Assembly (NCBI GenBank): GCA_947561395.2
Contig: OX387194.1
Location: 24,581,536 to 24,645,535, forward strand
Length of the DNA stretch: 64,000 bases
Source: Buxus sempervirens
Lineage: Eukaryota; Streptophyta; Magnoliopsida; Buxales; Buxaceae
Reading direction: 5' to 3'
Numbering within the stretch: the first letter of the stretch is position 1; each line of letters begins with the position of its first letter. Under the pieces are notes generated by a model. The model was not told the origin of the DNA, did no database searches, and saw only the letters and a program-made list of their open reading frames with translations. The translations under genes and the position numbers were made by a program. Below are positions 49,723 through 61,489 of the stretch, in pieces.

Positions 49723-50235
49723 TAAAATAATATATTGGGGTAATACGGACCTTAGGACGCAACTGGAATCTCCATTCACCAAAGAATGGAAATCCAAGCA
49801 CAATAAAAACTAAAATTCCTAAATTCAGGCTCGATCTATGTAGATCTGAACACTTAAGGCAATAACATTCACACAACACCAGATTTTAGTCATTATGATT
49901 TCTACAGCTAAAATAATTACAGCCTAAATAACTAGAACAAATAATTATTAATCAGTTTCATAATAACCATGAGTTTAAGTATTAAATCTCTTTGCCAAAA
50001 GAAACTAACGGTCATAAGTTTATTAAAATAGTGATTGAAATAACATAAAGGAATAAAATGGAAAGAATGTTAAGAATAGGGAAAAAGTAAGATTCTTAAA
50101 AAGTTCTTTAAACTTAAAGATTCAAAATATCAAAGAAGCTAATGAAGTTCTGAAATTTACAAAGCCACACCCCCTGATTATCACGATGAAATCTCTCTCT
50201 CTCTCCCTCTTCCCTAGACTCAAATCTTGACAAAC

Positions 50236-50619
50236 TATTATGTGCCTAACCATTGCTCGAAAAGCCCCAGGGCTTATGGAGACTTGATTGGTTTAGTACT
50301 TAACATTTAGGATTGTAACTTTCCATCACGCTTTTGTTGCTAACATCCACAAAGACCTACTCTATTGACACTGGCCTGGTGGTAGCCCTTTGTTTCTTGG
50401 CAGCTTGACTCATCTATCGTTATTCAATGACTTAGAACTATGCCCATACATAATACCAAGGTGTTTTAATCCAGCTTAGAGGCTGCCCCCTTTGCAACTC
50501 GAACTTGCGATGCGGTGCCTGCTTTAATACCATTTGTTACGTGCCTAACCGTTGATCTAAAATCCCCAAGACTTACGGAGACATGGTTGGTTAAGTAATT
50601 AACATATAGGATTGTAACA
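50236..50619 (-). mobile_element. TRIM (terminal-repeat retrotransposon in miniature), complete, 384 bp
   Basis: Two 85-bp direct repeats (50236-50320 and 50535-50619) share the order TGCCTAACC.TTG, GGAGAC.TG.TTGGTT and GGATTGTAAC. A primer site TGGTATTAAAGC lies on the minus strand at 50521-50532, two bases from the right repeat. A perfect 5-bp target duplication CAAAC flanks the element (50231-50235 and 50620-50624). The right copy runs TG...CA. The left starts TA and ends CT through point changes. It encodes nothing and must have moved with proteins from another element. It is inserted in a CT-rich stretch that may itself be part of an older element. Confidence 0.9.
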
Positions 50620-50972
50620 CAAACCCATCTCACGGTCCCTTCTCTCCCTTTCCCTCACTCACTCTCTTTCTTTTTGTTTCCCTTTCTTTTTCTCTCTTCT
50701 CTTTCCTTAATTCTCTCTCTTCTGGAAGAACCAATGATCCATCTCTCATGTTCTTTCATGACTTTTTCTCAGCCTCGCCTAAGCCCTTAATATTCCAGCT
50801 CACCAAATTCATTTCAAACTAATACTACCCGCACCCTTCTCTTTGGGTCCCTTCATCTTCATTTTTCTACTATATCGACAATTCTAATTTCCACATCTCA
50901 TGCAGTTTATACTTAATATTCCTAGCCCTAATCTCTATTCCTAGTTCTAATTGCTACAGAGGTACTGTCACG

Positions 50973-51848
50973 GTGAGTTTGCCAAAACAGCCTATTTATT
51001 GTTTCTATTGTGAGGATCTGTCTAGCAGGATTAAGTTAGTGGCATTTGTTGTGACTGAGGAGCTGAGGGGTGGTACACCTGGTAGTGTTGAGGTGCTAGT
51101 TGTCTGCGAGTATGCGGACATATTCCCTAATGATTTGTCAAGACTACCACCACCTAGAGAGGTTGATTTCAAGATTCGACTTGTACCTGCTATGACACTA
51201 GTCTCTAGACAGTCTTACAGGATGTCACAGCCAGAGTATGTGGAACTGAAGAAGCAAGTTGATGAATTGCTTGAGAAAGGCTCTATCAGACCAAGTGTTT
51301 CACCTTGATATGCACCGGTTTTGTTTGCTTAGAAAAAGGATGGGTCTATGTAGATGTGCATTGATTACCGCCGGTTGAATCATGTGACTATTAAGAATAA
51401 GTAGCCGCTACCCATGATCGATGATCTATTTGATCAGTTGAGAGGTGCTTCATGGTTTTCTAAGGTTGACCTTAGATCTAGATACCGCTAGTTGAGGGTT
51501 ACACTAGAAGACGTAGAGAAGACAACATTTTGTACGAGATATGGGCATTATGAGTTTCTAGTCATGCTATTTGGGTTGACTAATGCCCCAGCTATCTTCA
51601 TGGACCTGATGAATAGGGTCTTCCATCCCTATCTTGACAGCTTTGTGGTTGCGTTCATTGGTGACATATTGGTCTATTCTCAAAGTAGAGAGGAGCATAC
51701 TCAACATCTTAGGACAGTTCTGCAAACATTGAGGGATCATAACTTGTATGCAAAATTTAACAAGTGTCAGTTTTGGCTGCAGAAGATTTCTTTCCTAAGG
51801 CATGTTATATCTGGAGAGGGCATTGCAGTGGATCCAGCCAAGGTTTAG
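50973..51848 (+). pseudogene. chromovirus reverse transcriptase, first part
   Basis: Conserved pieces in order: [77 protein letters not shown] and FIGDILVYS (51654-51680). The catalytic box should read F-x-D-D; here the first Asp is Gly (51660-51662), so polymerase activity would be lost even without the stops near 51307, 51333, 51349, 51402 and 51489. Confidence 0.9.
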
Positions 51849-51858
51849 GCCGTGACTG

Positions 51859-54745
51859 TGTAGAATTCCGAATAATTAAAAATTGGATTTTATTGATAAT
51901 TCCTATTAATCATGTATTAATTGATATAGGAAAGTGAGAAAGAGTTTAAATTTAGAAGTTTGATGGAAATGAAAAGGTAGGAATTTTTAGGAAATAATGA
52001 ATAAGGTTATTTTAGGAAATTTCAGATTATCCTAACGATGGAAGAAGTATTTTATTAAGGTAAATAAATAGACTTTATATTGGATAGGAGATTTTATGTT
52101 ATTACATAGTCTTATTTAGATGAGAATTGATCATGTAGGGAGGATGGGTCGATGAGCAAGCAGCAAAGCATAAGAAATTAAAGAAGGAATTGGGCGGCAA
52201 CCAAATAGTATAAAATGGGAGGTTAATTGGTTTGCAATTGGAGGTTTCTGGAAGAGTGGAGAAGAGGGAGGAAGCATCTGGAGTATAGGAGATTGAGGAA
52301 ATCAGAGAGAGGAAGAGATCTCAGAAAGTTGTCAACCGGATTTGAAGCTGAATTGAAGAATTGTGGATCTAAAGTAATGAGATCAGTTGATTCCATGGAA
52401 CTTTGAAGAATTTGTCCAGATCCAGTGAAATTCAGGAAAGATTTAGTTGTTTTAACTGAAACTAGTGAGAATTAAGTGATCTTAAAAGCTAGAGATCAAA
52501 TTTGTGAGAATTAAGTGAACGAGAGAATTTGATCATTCTAAGGTGTTTTTAAAGAATTCAATTAAAGTGAACGAGAGAATTTGAATGGAGCTCAGATTTG
52601 AAGAATTCAGTGGTGATTGGAGTTCGAATTGGAGTTCCAGAGGTAAGTAGCACCTTTCTAAATAAGATTATGCTAGAATTCTCGGATTTGACAATAGTGA
52701 TTTGAGATTGAATGGTTGAAATCAGGTTTTTGTTGTTTTTGAGCTATTTGAAGAGAAAATATAGATCTGATATGAAAATCATGTTAAATTGTTGTTGAAT
52801 TAATTAGAAAGTTTCTAGTAATGATTTAGAAGATGTTTGTATAATTTTAGAGAGATTAAAACATGATTTGGTAGTTTAAATATTGAAAAATCAGAGAAAT
52901 TACAATTCTATTCGCGACTTTAAATTTTGGCATAGCGCCCGCAATTGAGCTTGAGCGCAATTCCAGGCGTCCAACCTGTGTTTTCTTAAAAATCATAGAA
53001 CCTGAAAGTTAAATTTTTTAGACAAGCTGAGTGCCCAACAGGACGCTTGAGTGCTATGTCGGCGTCCCTTTTCCAAATATGAATCTCTTCAACGCCTCCA
53101 TGGACGCTCGAGCACCCAACACAGAAGACCCTATTTTGAGGAATTTGAGGTAATTTCAACTATGGATTGGTTTTTAATCAAATCCAACCTACGTAGAAAT
53201 AAGATTTAGTTATTAAGAAAGTGTTTTCACATGAATTATATTTAAATTCAATTTAACAAAGAGTTTGGACACATTCTACTAAACTACGTATTTGAAAGAC
53301 TTTTAGTTCCAAATCATTATAGAATGAGTTTATTTTGATTCCACTACTTGGGACATCTTTCAGAGACCTTTTTTTAAGGTGTTTCTAAAGGCCAATTGTA
53401 TAAATGAGCTTATACCAAATACTTGTCCGCATATTCCTCCAAATTAGATCATTTTGGAGTTTTAAATGGATTTTATGATTTCTCTAGCTTGTAAGGATTT
53501 TAAAGATTTCTACTCATATAATTCTCATACTTATACATGTTTAAAGTAAATGAATTTTTGAGAAAACAATTCTAAACAGATTTGAGAAATTGAAGTTTTG
53601 GGCTCTATTTTGAATTACGTTGGTTTACATTAGCTTTGTTGCAAAAACTTGCATTGGATTTGGTATATTGTGAGTTATTTCTACTGATTTGTATTACTTG
53701 TTTTATCTCATGACTAAGTTGATATATAAATTGTTTTGGTTATTGATATTTACCTTGAGGACATGTACTTGAGATCCTCCATGATGAAGTGGATTTGGTC
53801 ATGATTGATCCACAGTTATCTGAGTTGAGCACATTGTTTTACTTGTTGGTTTTATTTTAAGCTATTTGGGGCTTAGCTTGTTATAGATCCATAATTTAGC
53901 TAGTAAGTGAAGTCTGTCTAACTTTGTTGGATTAAGTCTAGTCTCCTTAATACGTTTCCTCCATGATGGAGAGGCCTTTCCATGAGGATCTCACCATCAT
54001 GAGGTTGATGACATTGGTATCAGATATGGCAATGGTTCTCAAACTGGATTATATCCGTTTAGACCATAATGGTGAGGTCTTGTGTATACCACCATGGGGA
54101 TGATGACATTGGTATCAGATATGGCAGTGGATCTCAGACTAGATTATATCCATTTCCACCATGATGGTGAGGTCTTGAGTATTCCACCATGAGGGTGATG
54201 AAATTGGTATCAGATTTGGCAGTTGTTCTTAGACTGGATTGTTTAGAGCTAGATCTTAACCTTTCAAAGTGACCAAATTTCACGAGTCCCTACAAGACAA
54301 GTTGATTTGATATCAATATTATTGATTTGATTCTCATGATGGACTATACAGGTTTATCTCATAATGATTGCTGGATTTTGTTGGATTATTTGTGTTGTCG
54401 TCGCTATTATATGTTTTATATTTGACCCATGATTTTGAACTGAATAAAATGTATTTGAGCATGCTTGTGCTACTTGTTGGAATATTCATATCTCATTCTG
54501 GTTTTGTTTTGTTTTCAGCTACTCTTAGAGATGACGATACCAAAGGGTAGATGCCTGGATTATGTGAGTTCAATTTTTGAGATATGGTAAAATATATTGA
54601 GTTGGGATTTTTGTTAACTCTGATTCTATAATATATGTTCATTTCATGTTTTTCCCTCACTCTAATATATAGGTCATGTGGATTTAATTAACACCCTGGA
54701 CTCAAGTTACGATTTTCTTTCGTAACCCAGATCCGAGGCGTTACA
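51859..54745 (+). mobile_element. long solo LTR F (2887 bp) nested in the chromovirus
   Basis: It starts TGTAGAATTCCG and ends GGATCC-like ATCCGAGGCGTTACA. A perfect 5-bp duplication GACTG flanks it (51854-51858, 54746-54750). Removing it rejoins the RT/RNase H boundary in register. It contains no coding or primer sites. Features: GCGCCC/CTCGAGC words at 52930-53115, a 95-bp tandem repeat at 53985-54250, and a splice-like GAGGTAAGTAGC near 52641. Confidence 0.9.
53985..54250. repeat. tandem repeat in LTR F, 95-bp unit, ~2.8 copies
   Basis: GATGA(C/A)ATTGGTATCAGAT recurs at 54007, 54102 and 54197. Each is followed by TCTCA(A/G)ACT(G/A)GATTATATCC or a related run, and by GGTGAGGTCTTG. Confidence 0.9.
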
Positions 54746-54770
54746 GACTGATTGGCCCAGACCTACTACT

Positions 54771-55330
54771 GTGACAGAGGTACGTAGTTTCTTGGGCACG
54801 GCTAGTTACTATAGGAGATTTATTGAGAGTTTCACCAAGATAGCCTCTCCACTGTCCAATCTAACTAAGAAACCGGTTAAATTTCAATGGGATGAGAGTT
54901 GTAAGCAAAGTTTCCAGGAGTTGAAGCGTAGATTGATTGAGACTCCAGTTCTGATAGTACCTTTGATGAATGAGGGTTTCCCAATATATTACGATGCATC
55001 CCGTGTTGGATTAGGCTGTGTGTTGATGCAGCAGAGGAGAGTTTTGGCTTATGCATCACGGTTGTTGTGTCCTCATGAGAGGAATTACCTCACACACGAC
55101 TTGGAGTTGGCCGCTATAGTGTTTACACTTAAGATATGATGACATTATTTATTTGGGGTACAGTTTTGATCTACTTTGATCATAAGAGCTTGAGATATAT
55201 TTTCTCATAGAGATATCTTAACATGAGGCAAAGTAGGTGGATGGATCTTCTGAAGGATTATAATTTTACTCTTCAGTATTATCCGAGCAAGGCAAATGTG
55301 GTTGCAGACGCCTTGAGCCGTAAAGTGCTT
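54771..55330 (+). pseudogene. chromovirus RT end / RNase H
   Basis: It reads [20 protein letters not shown], then [32 protein letters not shown] (RNase H start), and [20 protein letters not shown]. It continues past stops to [16 protein letters not shown] residues near 55285-55325. The usual DAS acidic residue is present. Confidence 0.85.
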
Positions 55331-55362
55331 CAGAGGATTAGATAGCCACACTAGCTATTTTC

Positions 55363-56400
55363 ATGGCCAGTCAGTACAGTTTAGTGGGCACTATTAGAGA
55401 TTGGATTGGTGAGTTTGCTACGCATGGGGATGGTTGGATTCTAGTCCGAGTGCATGTAGAGCCAAATTTGATTCAGCATATTCAAGAGAGGCAGTTATCA
55501 GATCCAAACTTGATCCACACCAAAGAGTTCGTGGCTAGAGGTGATAAGACTGTCAAAGATTTTGATTTTAAAGATGGTCTATCGAGGTTTAGAGGCAAGA
55601 TCTGTGTGCTAGATGATGCAAAAGTCAGGAGATTGATACTTGATGAGGGTCACAGGTCCAGATACGCAGTTCATCCCAGCAGTACAAAGACTTACAAGAA
55701 TCTAAAAGCTGTTAATTGGTGTTCAAGGATGAATAGAGAGATAGCTGATTTTGTTGTCAGATGCCTTGTTTGCCAGTAAGTCAAGGCAGAGAGCACATAG
55801 ACCTCTAGGATGACTACATCCATTGCCCGTTATATGAGAGCATATCACTATGGATTTTGTATCTGATTTGCCAGTTACGACAAGGAAGCATGATGCTATA
55901 TGGCTAATTTTTGACCGGTTGACGAAATCAGCCTAATTCTTGCCTATCCATACTACACAGACATTGGATTTATTGGTAAAGTTGTACATCTAAAAGATTG
56001 TATGATTTCATGGAGTTCCGGTATGTATTGTGTCGACAAAGATTCTTGGTTTACATCTTAGTTTTGGAAGAGTTTTCAGGAGGATATGGGTACTCAGTTG
56101 TGCTTTTGAACCCGTTTCCATCCACAGACAGATAGACAGTCAGAAAGGACTATACAGACTTTGGAGGATATGTTGAGGTGTTGTGTGCTATATTGGGGAG
56201 GTAGTTGGTGTAAGCATTTACATTTGGTGGAATTTGCTTACAATAACAGTTATCAGGTTAGTATACAAATGGCATCATTTGAGGCGTTATATGGGCGAGC
56301 ACGTAGATCACCTATCTGTTGAGAGGATGTTGGTGAGAGGTAGTATGTGGGACCTCAGATTGTGCAGGATACTGTTGAGAAGGTGAACTAGATTAAAAGC
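55363..56400 (+). pseudogene. chromovirus integrase remnant
   Basis: The zinc-finger part is visible near 55660-55777 (HPSSTKTYKNLK, then REIADFVVRCLVCQ, giving HHCC-type Cys and His). The catalytic core is fragmented: VCIVSTKI-like and HPQTDRQSERT (56121-56150, the HPQTDGQ.E block with Gly changed to Arg). Many frameshifts make it non-functional. Confidence 0.8.
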
Positions 56401-56925
56401 GTCTTTTCACTGCAAAGAGCCGTTAGAAGAGTTATGCAAATAATAGACAGCGCGAATTGAAATTTGAGATAGGAGATCATATGTTTTTGAAGGTATCACT
56501 TTCCAAAAGTATTATGAGGTTTGGCAAGAAAGGTAAGTTATCACTAAGATTCATTGGACCATTTGAGATTGTTAAAAAAGTGAGTCCAGTAGCTTATTGT
56601 TTAGCATTACCTACATAGTTGGGCGGAGTACATAATGTATTACATATCTCTATGCTTTGGCAATGTATTCTAGATCCTAACCATGTTATTGATTTTGAGC
56701 CATTGGCTATTCAGGAGGACTTATCTTATAAGGAGAAACTGGTTCAGATTTTGGTCGACGTAAGTAAGTCCTATGAACAAAGGTCATATCATTGGTGAAG
56801 GTTTTATGGCAAAATCACACCACTAAGGAAAGCCACATGGGAAAGAAAGGATGAGATAAAGAAGGAGTACCCAAATTTACTTCCCGATTCATAAGGTAAA
56901 TTTCGAGAATGAGATTTATTTTGTA

Positions 56926-56936
56926 GAAGGGGAGAA
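56926..56936 (+). other. polypurine tract of the chromovirus
   Basis: GAAGGGGAGAA lies directly before TGTAAAATCC, the 3' LTR start. It is the plus-strand primer site in such elements. Confidence 0.8.
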
Positions 56937-59270
56937 TGTAAAATCCTGAAATTTAATTTCCAATTTAAGTTTGGATTTTATGATTTAATATTATAATCAT
57001 GGCTTACTATTGTAGGGATATGGAAAGTTGAGGTGGAAAGCTTTGATTTAATTAAATAGTGGATGATGAGTAATTAACGGTAAGTTAATTATTTAATTTT
57101 ATTGGTTAAGTTTGTAATCTAGATGAAGTGTCTAAGCGTGTGATCATGATAGTTTAATTTCTACTGGTTGTACATGAAGGTTTGGTGGTGTGGCATTTCA
57201 TCAAATCAAACTCAGTTTAAAAGGGGGTTGGCGACAACTATAAGAGAGGTTTGTTAGTTTCTTATTTGGTTGGTTGGAAAAACCTAGAAGTCCTAGAGGT
57301 CTAGAGAAACGGCACGAAAGAAACTGAGACAGAAGGAGAATGATCAAATCTGAAGAGAAGAAAGGGAGTTTATCGATTCAAGAAGAAGAGAAAGATCAGA
57401 TTTGTCTCATGGTTTGAATTGGTGAAATTTATGGAGATTTGTCTATCTCTGATACAGATCAGGTAAGCTATGTTCTAGTCTTGAATTTGGTCCCTAATAC
57501 AATAATTCTAAAGGGATTCTGATCACAATAAGTTAGATTTGGGAATTGAGAATGTTTTGTGTATATTTCAATGTTTTGAAGGGGAGTTCATATGGTTGAA
57601 AAATAGATCTGTGGGATAGTAGTTAATTGAGCTCAAGACTAGTGATTGAAAGGTAAATATCACCCTCCTCAAATCTAATCATGCATGATTTTTGGACTTA
57701 ATGGTGAAATATATGTTAATCTTAGATTCGGATGGAATTTTCTGAGTATAAGAAGAAAAATCTTGATCGAAGGTATTAACTGTGTAATTTAGGCTGCAAA
57801 ATTTTTAGAATAAGTTTCTGTAATGTTTCTAAGGATTTCTAAGACAATTAGGAGAGATTAAATCAATTAATGCAACTAAAATTTTGGGAAAAAAATCATT
57901 GAATTAATCAATAACTGTATTTTGGAAATGCTTATGGGCACTCAAGTGTGGAGTTTAGCGCCCCTTAGTGCTTTGAAGAACAATCTCAGGGTGCTTGAGT
58001 GACCCTAGGTGTGCTATTATTGTAATAAAATAAATATATAAAAATAATAATAGATAATTAAATAAATAATTAAACAATAAAATTCTGAATAAAGCTGAGC
58101 GGTCAACATGGACGCTTGAGCGCCCTGTCGAGCGCCCAGCCCAAAAAATCTGATATTTGGTGTTTTGTATAAATTAAATTACATAATTATTTTTAATAAA
58201 ATTCAACATATGTACAAATAAGAATTAGGTGTTTAGAAAGTGTTCCCACTGGATTCATCTTAAAATTCAATTTATTAAAGAGTTTGTGCACATTCTTGTG
58301 AATAGATTTTTGAGAGACTCTTGGTTCCAAATTACAATAGAATGAGTATTTATTGATTCCGTCACTTGTAACATTCACTTAAGACCATTTCTAAAGTGAC
58401 TTCAAAGTCCAATTGTATCAATGAATTCAGGTTTAAAATTTTGCCTCCTATTTCCTGTATTTTGCCTATTATGAGTTGGAAATTGGGTTGTATGCTACAA
58501 TAAGTTTTGCAAAGGTTTCTAAAAATTAATTACTCTTATTATAGGTGTACTTAAACATGTTTTATATAATTTAATCTCTGAGATTGTAATTCTGGGTAGT
58601 TCTAAGGAATTGATGCATTTAAGCTTGTTTTCGAATGGTTTTTGACTAAATTGATTTCTACTGGAAAAGTCGCATTGATTTTGGTATTTATGAGTTAATC
58701 CTACAGATTTAAGATTTTATATGGTTGCTGAGATTTAATTTTGGATTCTAGTTTGGTTTTAGATAATCTCCATGTACTTAGAGGTTGATTAAAATGTCCC
58801 ATGTACTTGGGATGATGATACATTTGTGTACTTAGAGATGTTTCGTGTACTCGGGATGAGATGATTGAGATTGAGACGAGTTGTGCTTGTTGGACATCTT
58901 ACTTGGTTTTATTTTAGAGTCTAGTGGGCAGAGCTCGATATGGATCTATTTAGGAGCTAGATAGTGAGAACGATTGTACTTTGTTAGGTGTAATTCTTTG
59001 TTCGCACACGCATTCCATTGTGTACTCAACGAGGCCTTATCTGTACTGGTGGGTTGCAGCTCTCCCTCTATTTATTGTGTACTCGGACAATGATTGGATT
59101 GTACATGGTAACCCAATACTGTATTGGTTGGGTTCTTCCGCAATAAGATGATGATCGTGTACTCGGCTTTGCATATAAGCCGGGAGGTGGCATAGTGTAC
59201 ATTGATATTATCTTAGTTAAAGATAGTCTTATTTTACGAGACCTGTTGTGACACAATGATTTTAGATTGA
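56937..59270 (+). mobile_element. 3' LTR of the chromovirus (LTR G)
   Basis: It starts TGTAAAATCCTGAAATTT. CTCAAG/GCGCC words lie at 57938-58140 and a loose array of GTACT(T/C)(G/A)G(A/G) words at 58765-59170. The right end is uncertain: a candidate CA end lies near 59250, after which the composition changes. Confidence 0.7.
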
Positions 59271-59399
59271 TATAGTTGTTTGAGATAAGAAAAGCCAGCC
59301 ATCTTTGTCACTCACCATCATTGGTAGGCCCCGATGCTCTGATCTCTTTCTTTCTCTCTTTGCTCACTCTCCAAGATTCTCTATGGCTATAGGTATGCC

Positions 59400-60330
59400 A
59401 TCCATGGCTTCTCCATCTATATCTTTGCAGCTGACAATTTTTGAACTGACACATCAACTTGTTTGAACCCAACCCGAATAAATGAGTTCAGATTGACCCA
59501 TTTATTACTTGGGTTGGGCTTGGGTTGATGGTTTCCCAACTTGCTTGAAAATGGATCAATCTGAACCGAACCCGTCAACCTGTTGGGTACCCGACAATAT
59601 ACCATTGTTGTTTTTTTTTTTAATATTTTTTGTATAGATATTATAAACCATTAATCAAACTTACACATAAATAGAAACCTAAAAAAATAATTTAGTAAGT
59701 ATAAAAAATAATTTTCTTTTTTACTAAAAATAATTTAGTAAAAGAAATAAAAGCCTAAAAGAAATTATACCCTTGCTCAACACATGAATAGATTTGCACC
59801 TTCTTCAACGGCCAAGTTTTCATTTTTTCAATGAAGTGGCTTCTTGTTGGTTAAGATAATATGAAAAGATTGGAAATATGTTTAATCCTCACTCTTTGCT
59901 AATCTACTGAATATTATATAATTTATTAAAGAGGATAGCACATTTAAGGAAAAATGTCTTATGACCTTTATTTTCTCAATTTTCAAAAAATAAACATATA
60001 ATTTTAAGTTAAAAAAGTTTAAAACAGTTATGTTAAGAAAAAACAACGGCCCACATCTCCATTATTTATAAATTCTCTAAAAAAATGCTAAATTAAGAAG
60101 AATTTTCTTAAAAAAAAGGTAAAAATAAAATAAAATGGGTTGGGTAGGGTTCAACCAGTTTATTTGCAGGTTAAGTTTGGTCCCATGATTTTCAAACCTG
60201 TTGGTAAACGGATCAAACCCCAGTCCAATCCATTTAAGGCTCAACCCATTTACAACTTGCCCAAACCAAACCCATGATTCTCAGGTCGATTTTCAAATTG
60301 ATTGGTCCGGTAAAACCAATCCATGCAACT
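59400..60330. repeat. GGGTTGGG/CCCAACCC-rich repeat, hAT-MITE-like
   Basis: Blocks at 59445-59600 and 60130-60310 contain opposing GGGTT and AACCC words like those in the element at 9839-10202. The AT-rich middle is unrelated. Ends are not defined. Confidence 0.35.
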
Positions 60331-60548
60331 AAAATGTTAACCCTCGAAGCTATTACGTCCGGTTTTAGGATTTCTACTGTTAGATGGTTCGGACCATGGC
60401 TTGAGAAGGCGGCGACTTAAGGTGTAGAGGGTGAAGGCCTTACCACCGTCCCTCTAATGATGATTGTGGCTGTTGTGGATAGTTGCAATTTTAGTCGTCC
60501 GCATTCGTTTTTTTTTTCTCTATACTCAGGGTGTTGGCAAAATTAAGT

Positions 60549-60825
60549 CTGAGTGATACTCTATTAAAATAATTAAGTAAAAAGAAGACATACTTTAAAT
60601 AATTAAACTTTGATTATATTTCTAAAAATGTGCATAATCTTTTATTTTTCCGTTTTTTATGACTAATTTATTTGAGAAAACTATTTTTTACTTTTAGAAA
60701 ATAAAATAGTTTTCTTTTAATGTTAAGTGATTGCTTTTATTTATATATGTCATGAAATTTGACCAAATTTTAATTATTTAAAAAGTCCTCTTTTTACTTA
60801 ATTATGTGAGTGTAGTGTCACTCAG
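60549..60825. mobile_element. MITE with ~60-bp terminal inverted repeats
   Basis: The left end CTGAGTGATACTC continues with ATAATTAAGTAAAAAGAAGAC and TTAAATAATTAAA (first 20 bases of each run counted). The reverse of the right end gives CTGAGTGACAC, ATAATTAAGTAAAAAGAGG and TTAAATAATTAAAA. The 280-bp unit could fold into a long hairpin. No clean target duplication is seen. Confidence 0.7.
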
Positions 60826-60899
60826 CAGCAGAAAAAAACAAAAAAGAACATCGTCGACAACAAAAGGCAAAAGAGTCGTTGTTAGGCTTTATGGAAGAC

Positions 60900-61375
60900 C
60901 TTATCCATGTTTGTGCATACCTTACTAAACTTGAATTATTATGAAATAGCACTAAAAACTAATTTTTCTTATCCGCATTAAATGGGAGAGAGCCTTACAC
61001 TAAAAACCAATTAAATGGGAGAGAGTTTTATCAAAATAAATTAAATGGGAGAGAGCCATCTATGTTCGTGCATACCTTACTAAATCTAAATTATTTCGAA
61101 AAATATCATTAAAAACTAATTTTTCTTATCCTGTAATGATGAGGAGTATTAAATGGGAGAGAGTCTATTTAACACATCATCCATCTAACGCACATACCTT
61201 ATTAAATCTGAATTATTTTTAAAAAATATCACTAAAAACCAATAATGATAAGGAGCATTAAATGATGTGAGAGAGCCTATTTGACACGTCATCGATGCTA
61301 ACATGCATTCCTTACTAAATCTGAATTATTTTGAAAAATATCATTAAAAACCAATTTTTCTTATTTCTTTCTGCT
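60900..61375. repeat. tandem repeat, ~130-bp unit, about 4 copies
   Basis: CATACCTTACTAAA(T/C)(C/T)T.AATTAT, TATCA(T/C)TAAAAAC and ATTAAATG(G)GAGAGAG recur with cycles starting near 60915, 61070, 61192 and 61305. It resembles a small satellite block. Confidence 0.75.
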
Positions 61376-61489
61376 GCACAAAGAAAGCCGCTGAATCACC
61401 CGAGCGTGACACATTAGCCCCCAAGCATTGCGAGGCTGCCGCGTAAGACGCCACCCCCGCCCCGCTTAATATCATAGATATACATGACA

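Larger units (their letters stand above)
50955..59270 (+). mobile_element. Ty3/gypsy chromovirus (Tekay/Del-like), decayed, split by a solo LTR
   Basis: The pol order is RT (50973-51848 and part from 54771), RNase H (to ~55320), zinc-finger/integrase (55363-56400), a chromodomain-like tail ending YPNLLPDS (~56893), a polypurine tract (56926-56936) and a 3' LTR beginning TGTAAAATCC at 56937. The 5' LTR, gag and protease are missing. Stops are frequent, many being TGG-to-TAG or TGA at conserved Trp positions, and CAG to TAG, the pattern left by methylated-cytosine decay. The element is split at 51858/54746 by a 2.9-kb solo LTR. Confidence 0.85.

Noticed and set aside
49640..49879. Poly-Leu minus-strand frame
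   Set aside because: Translation of the TAA microsatellite.
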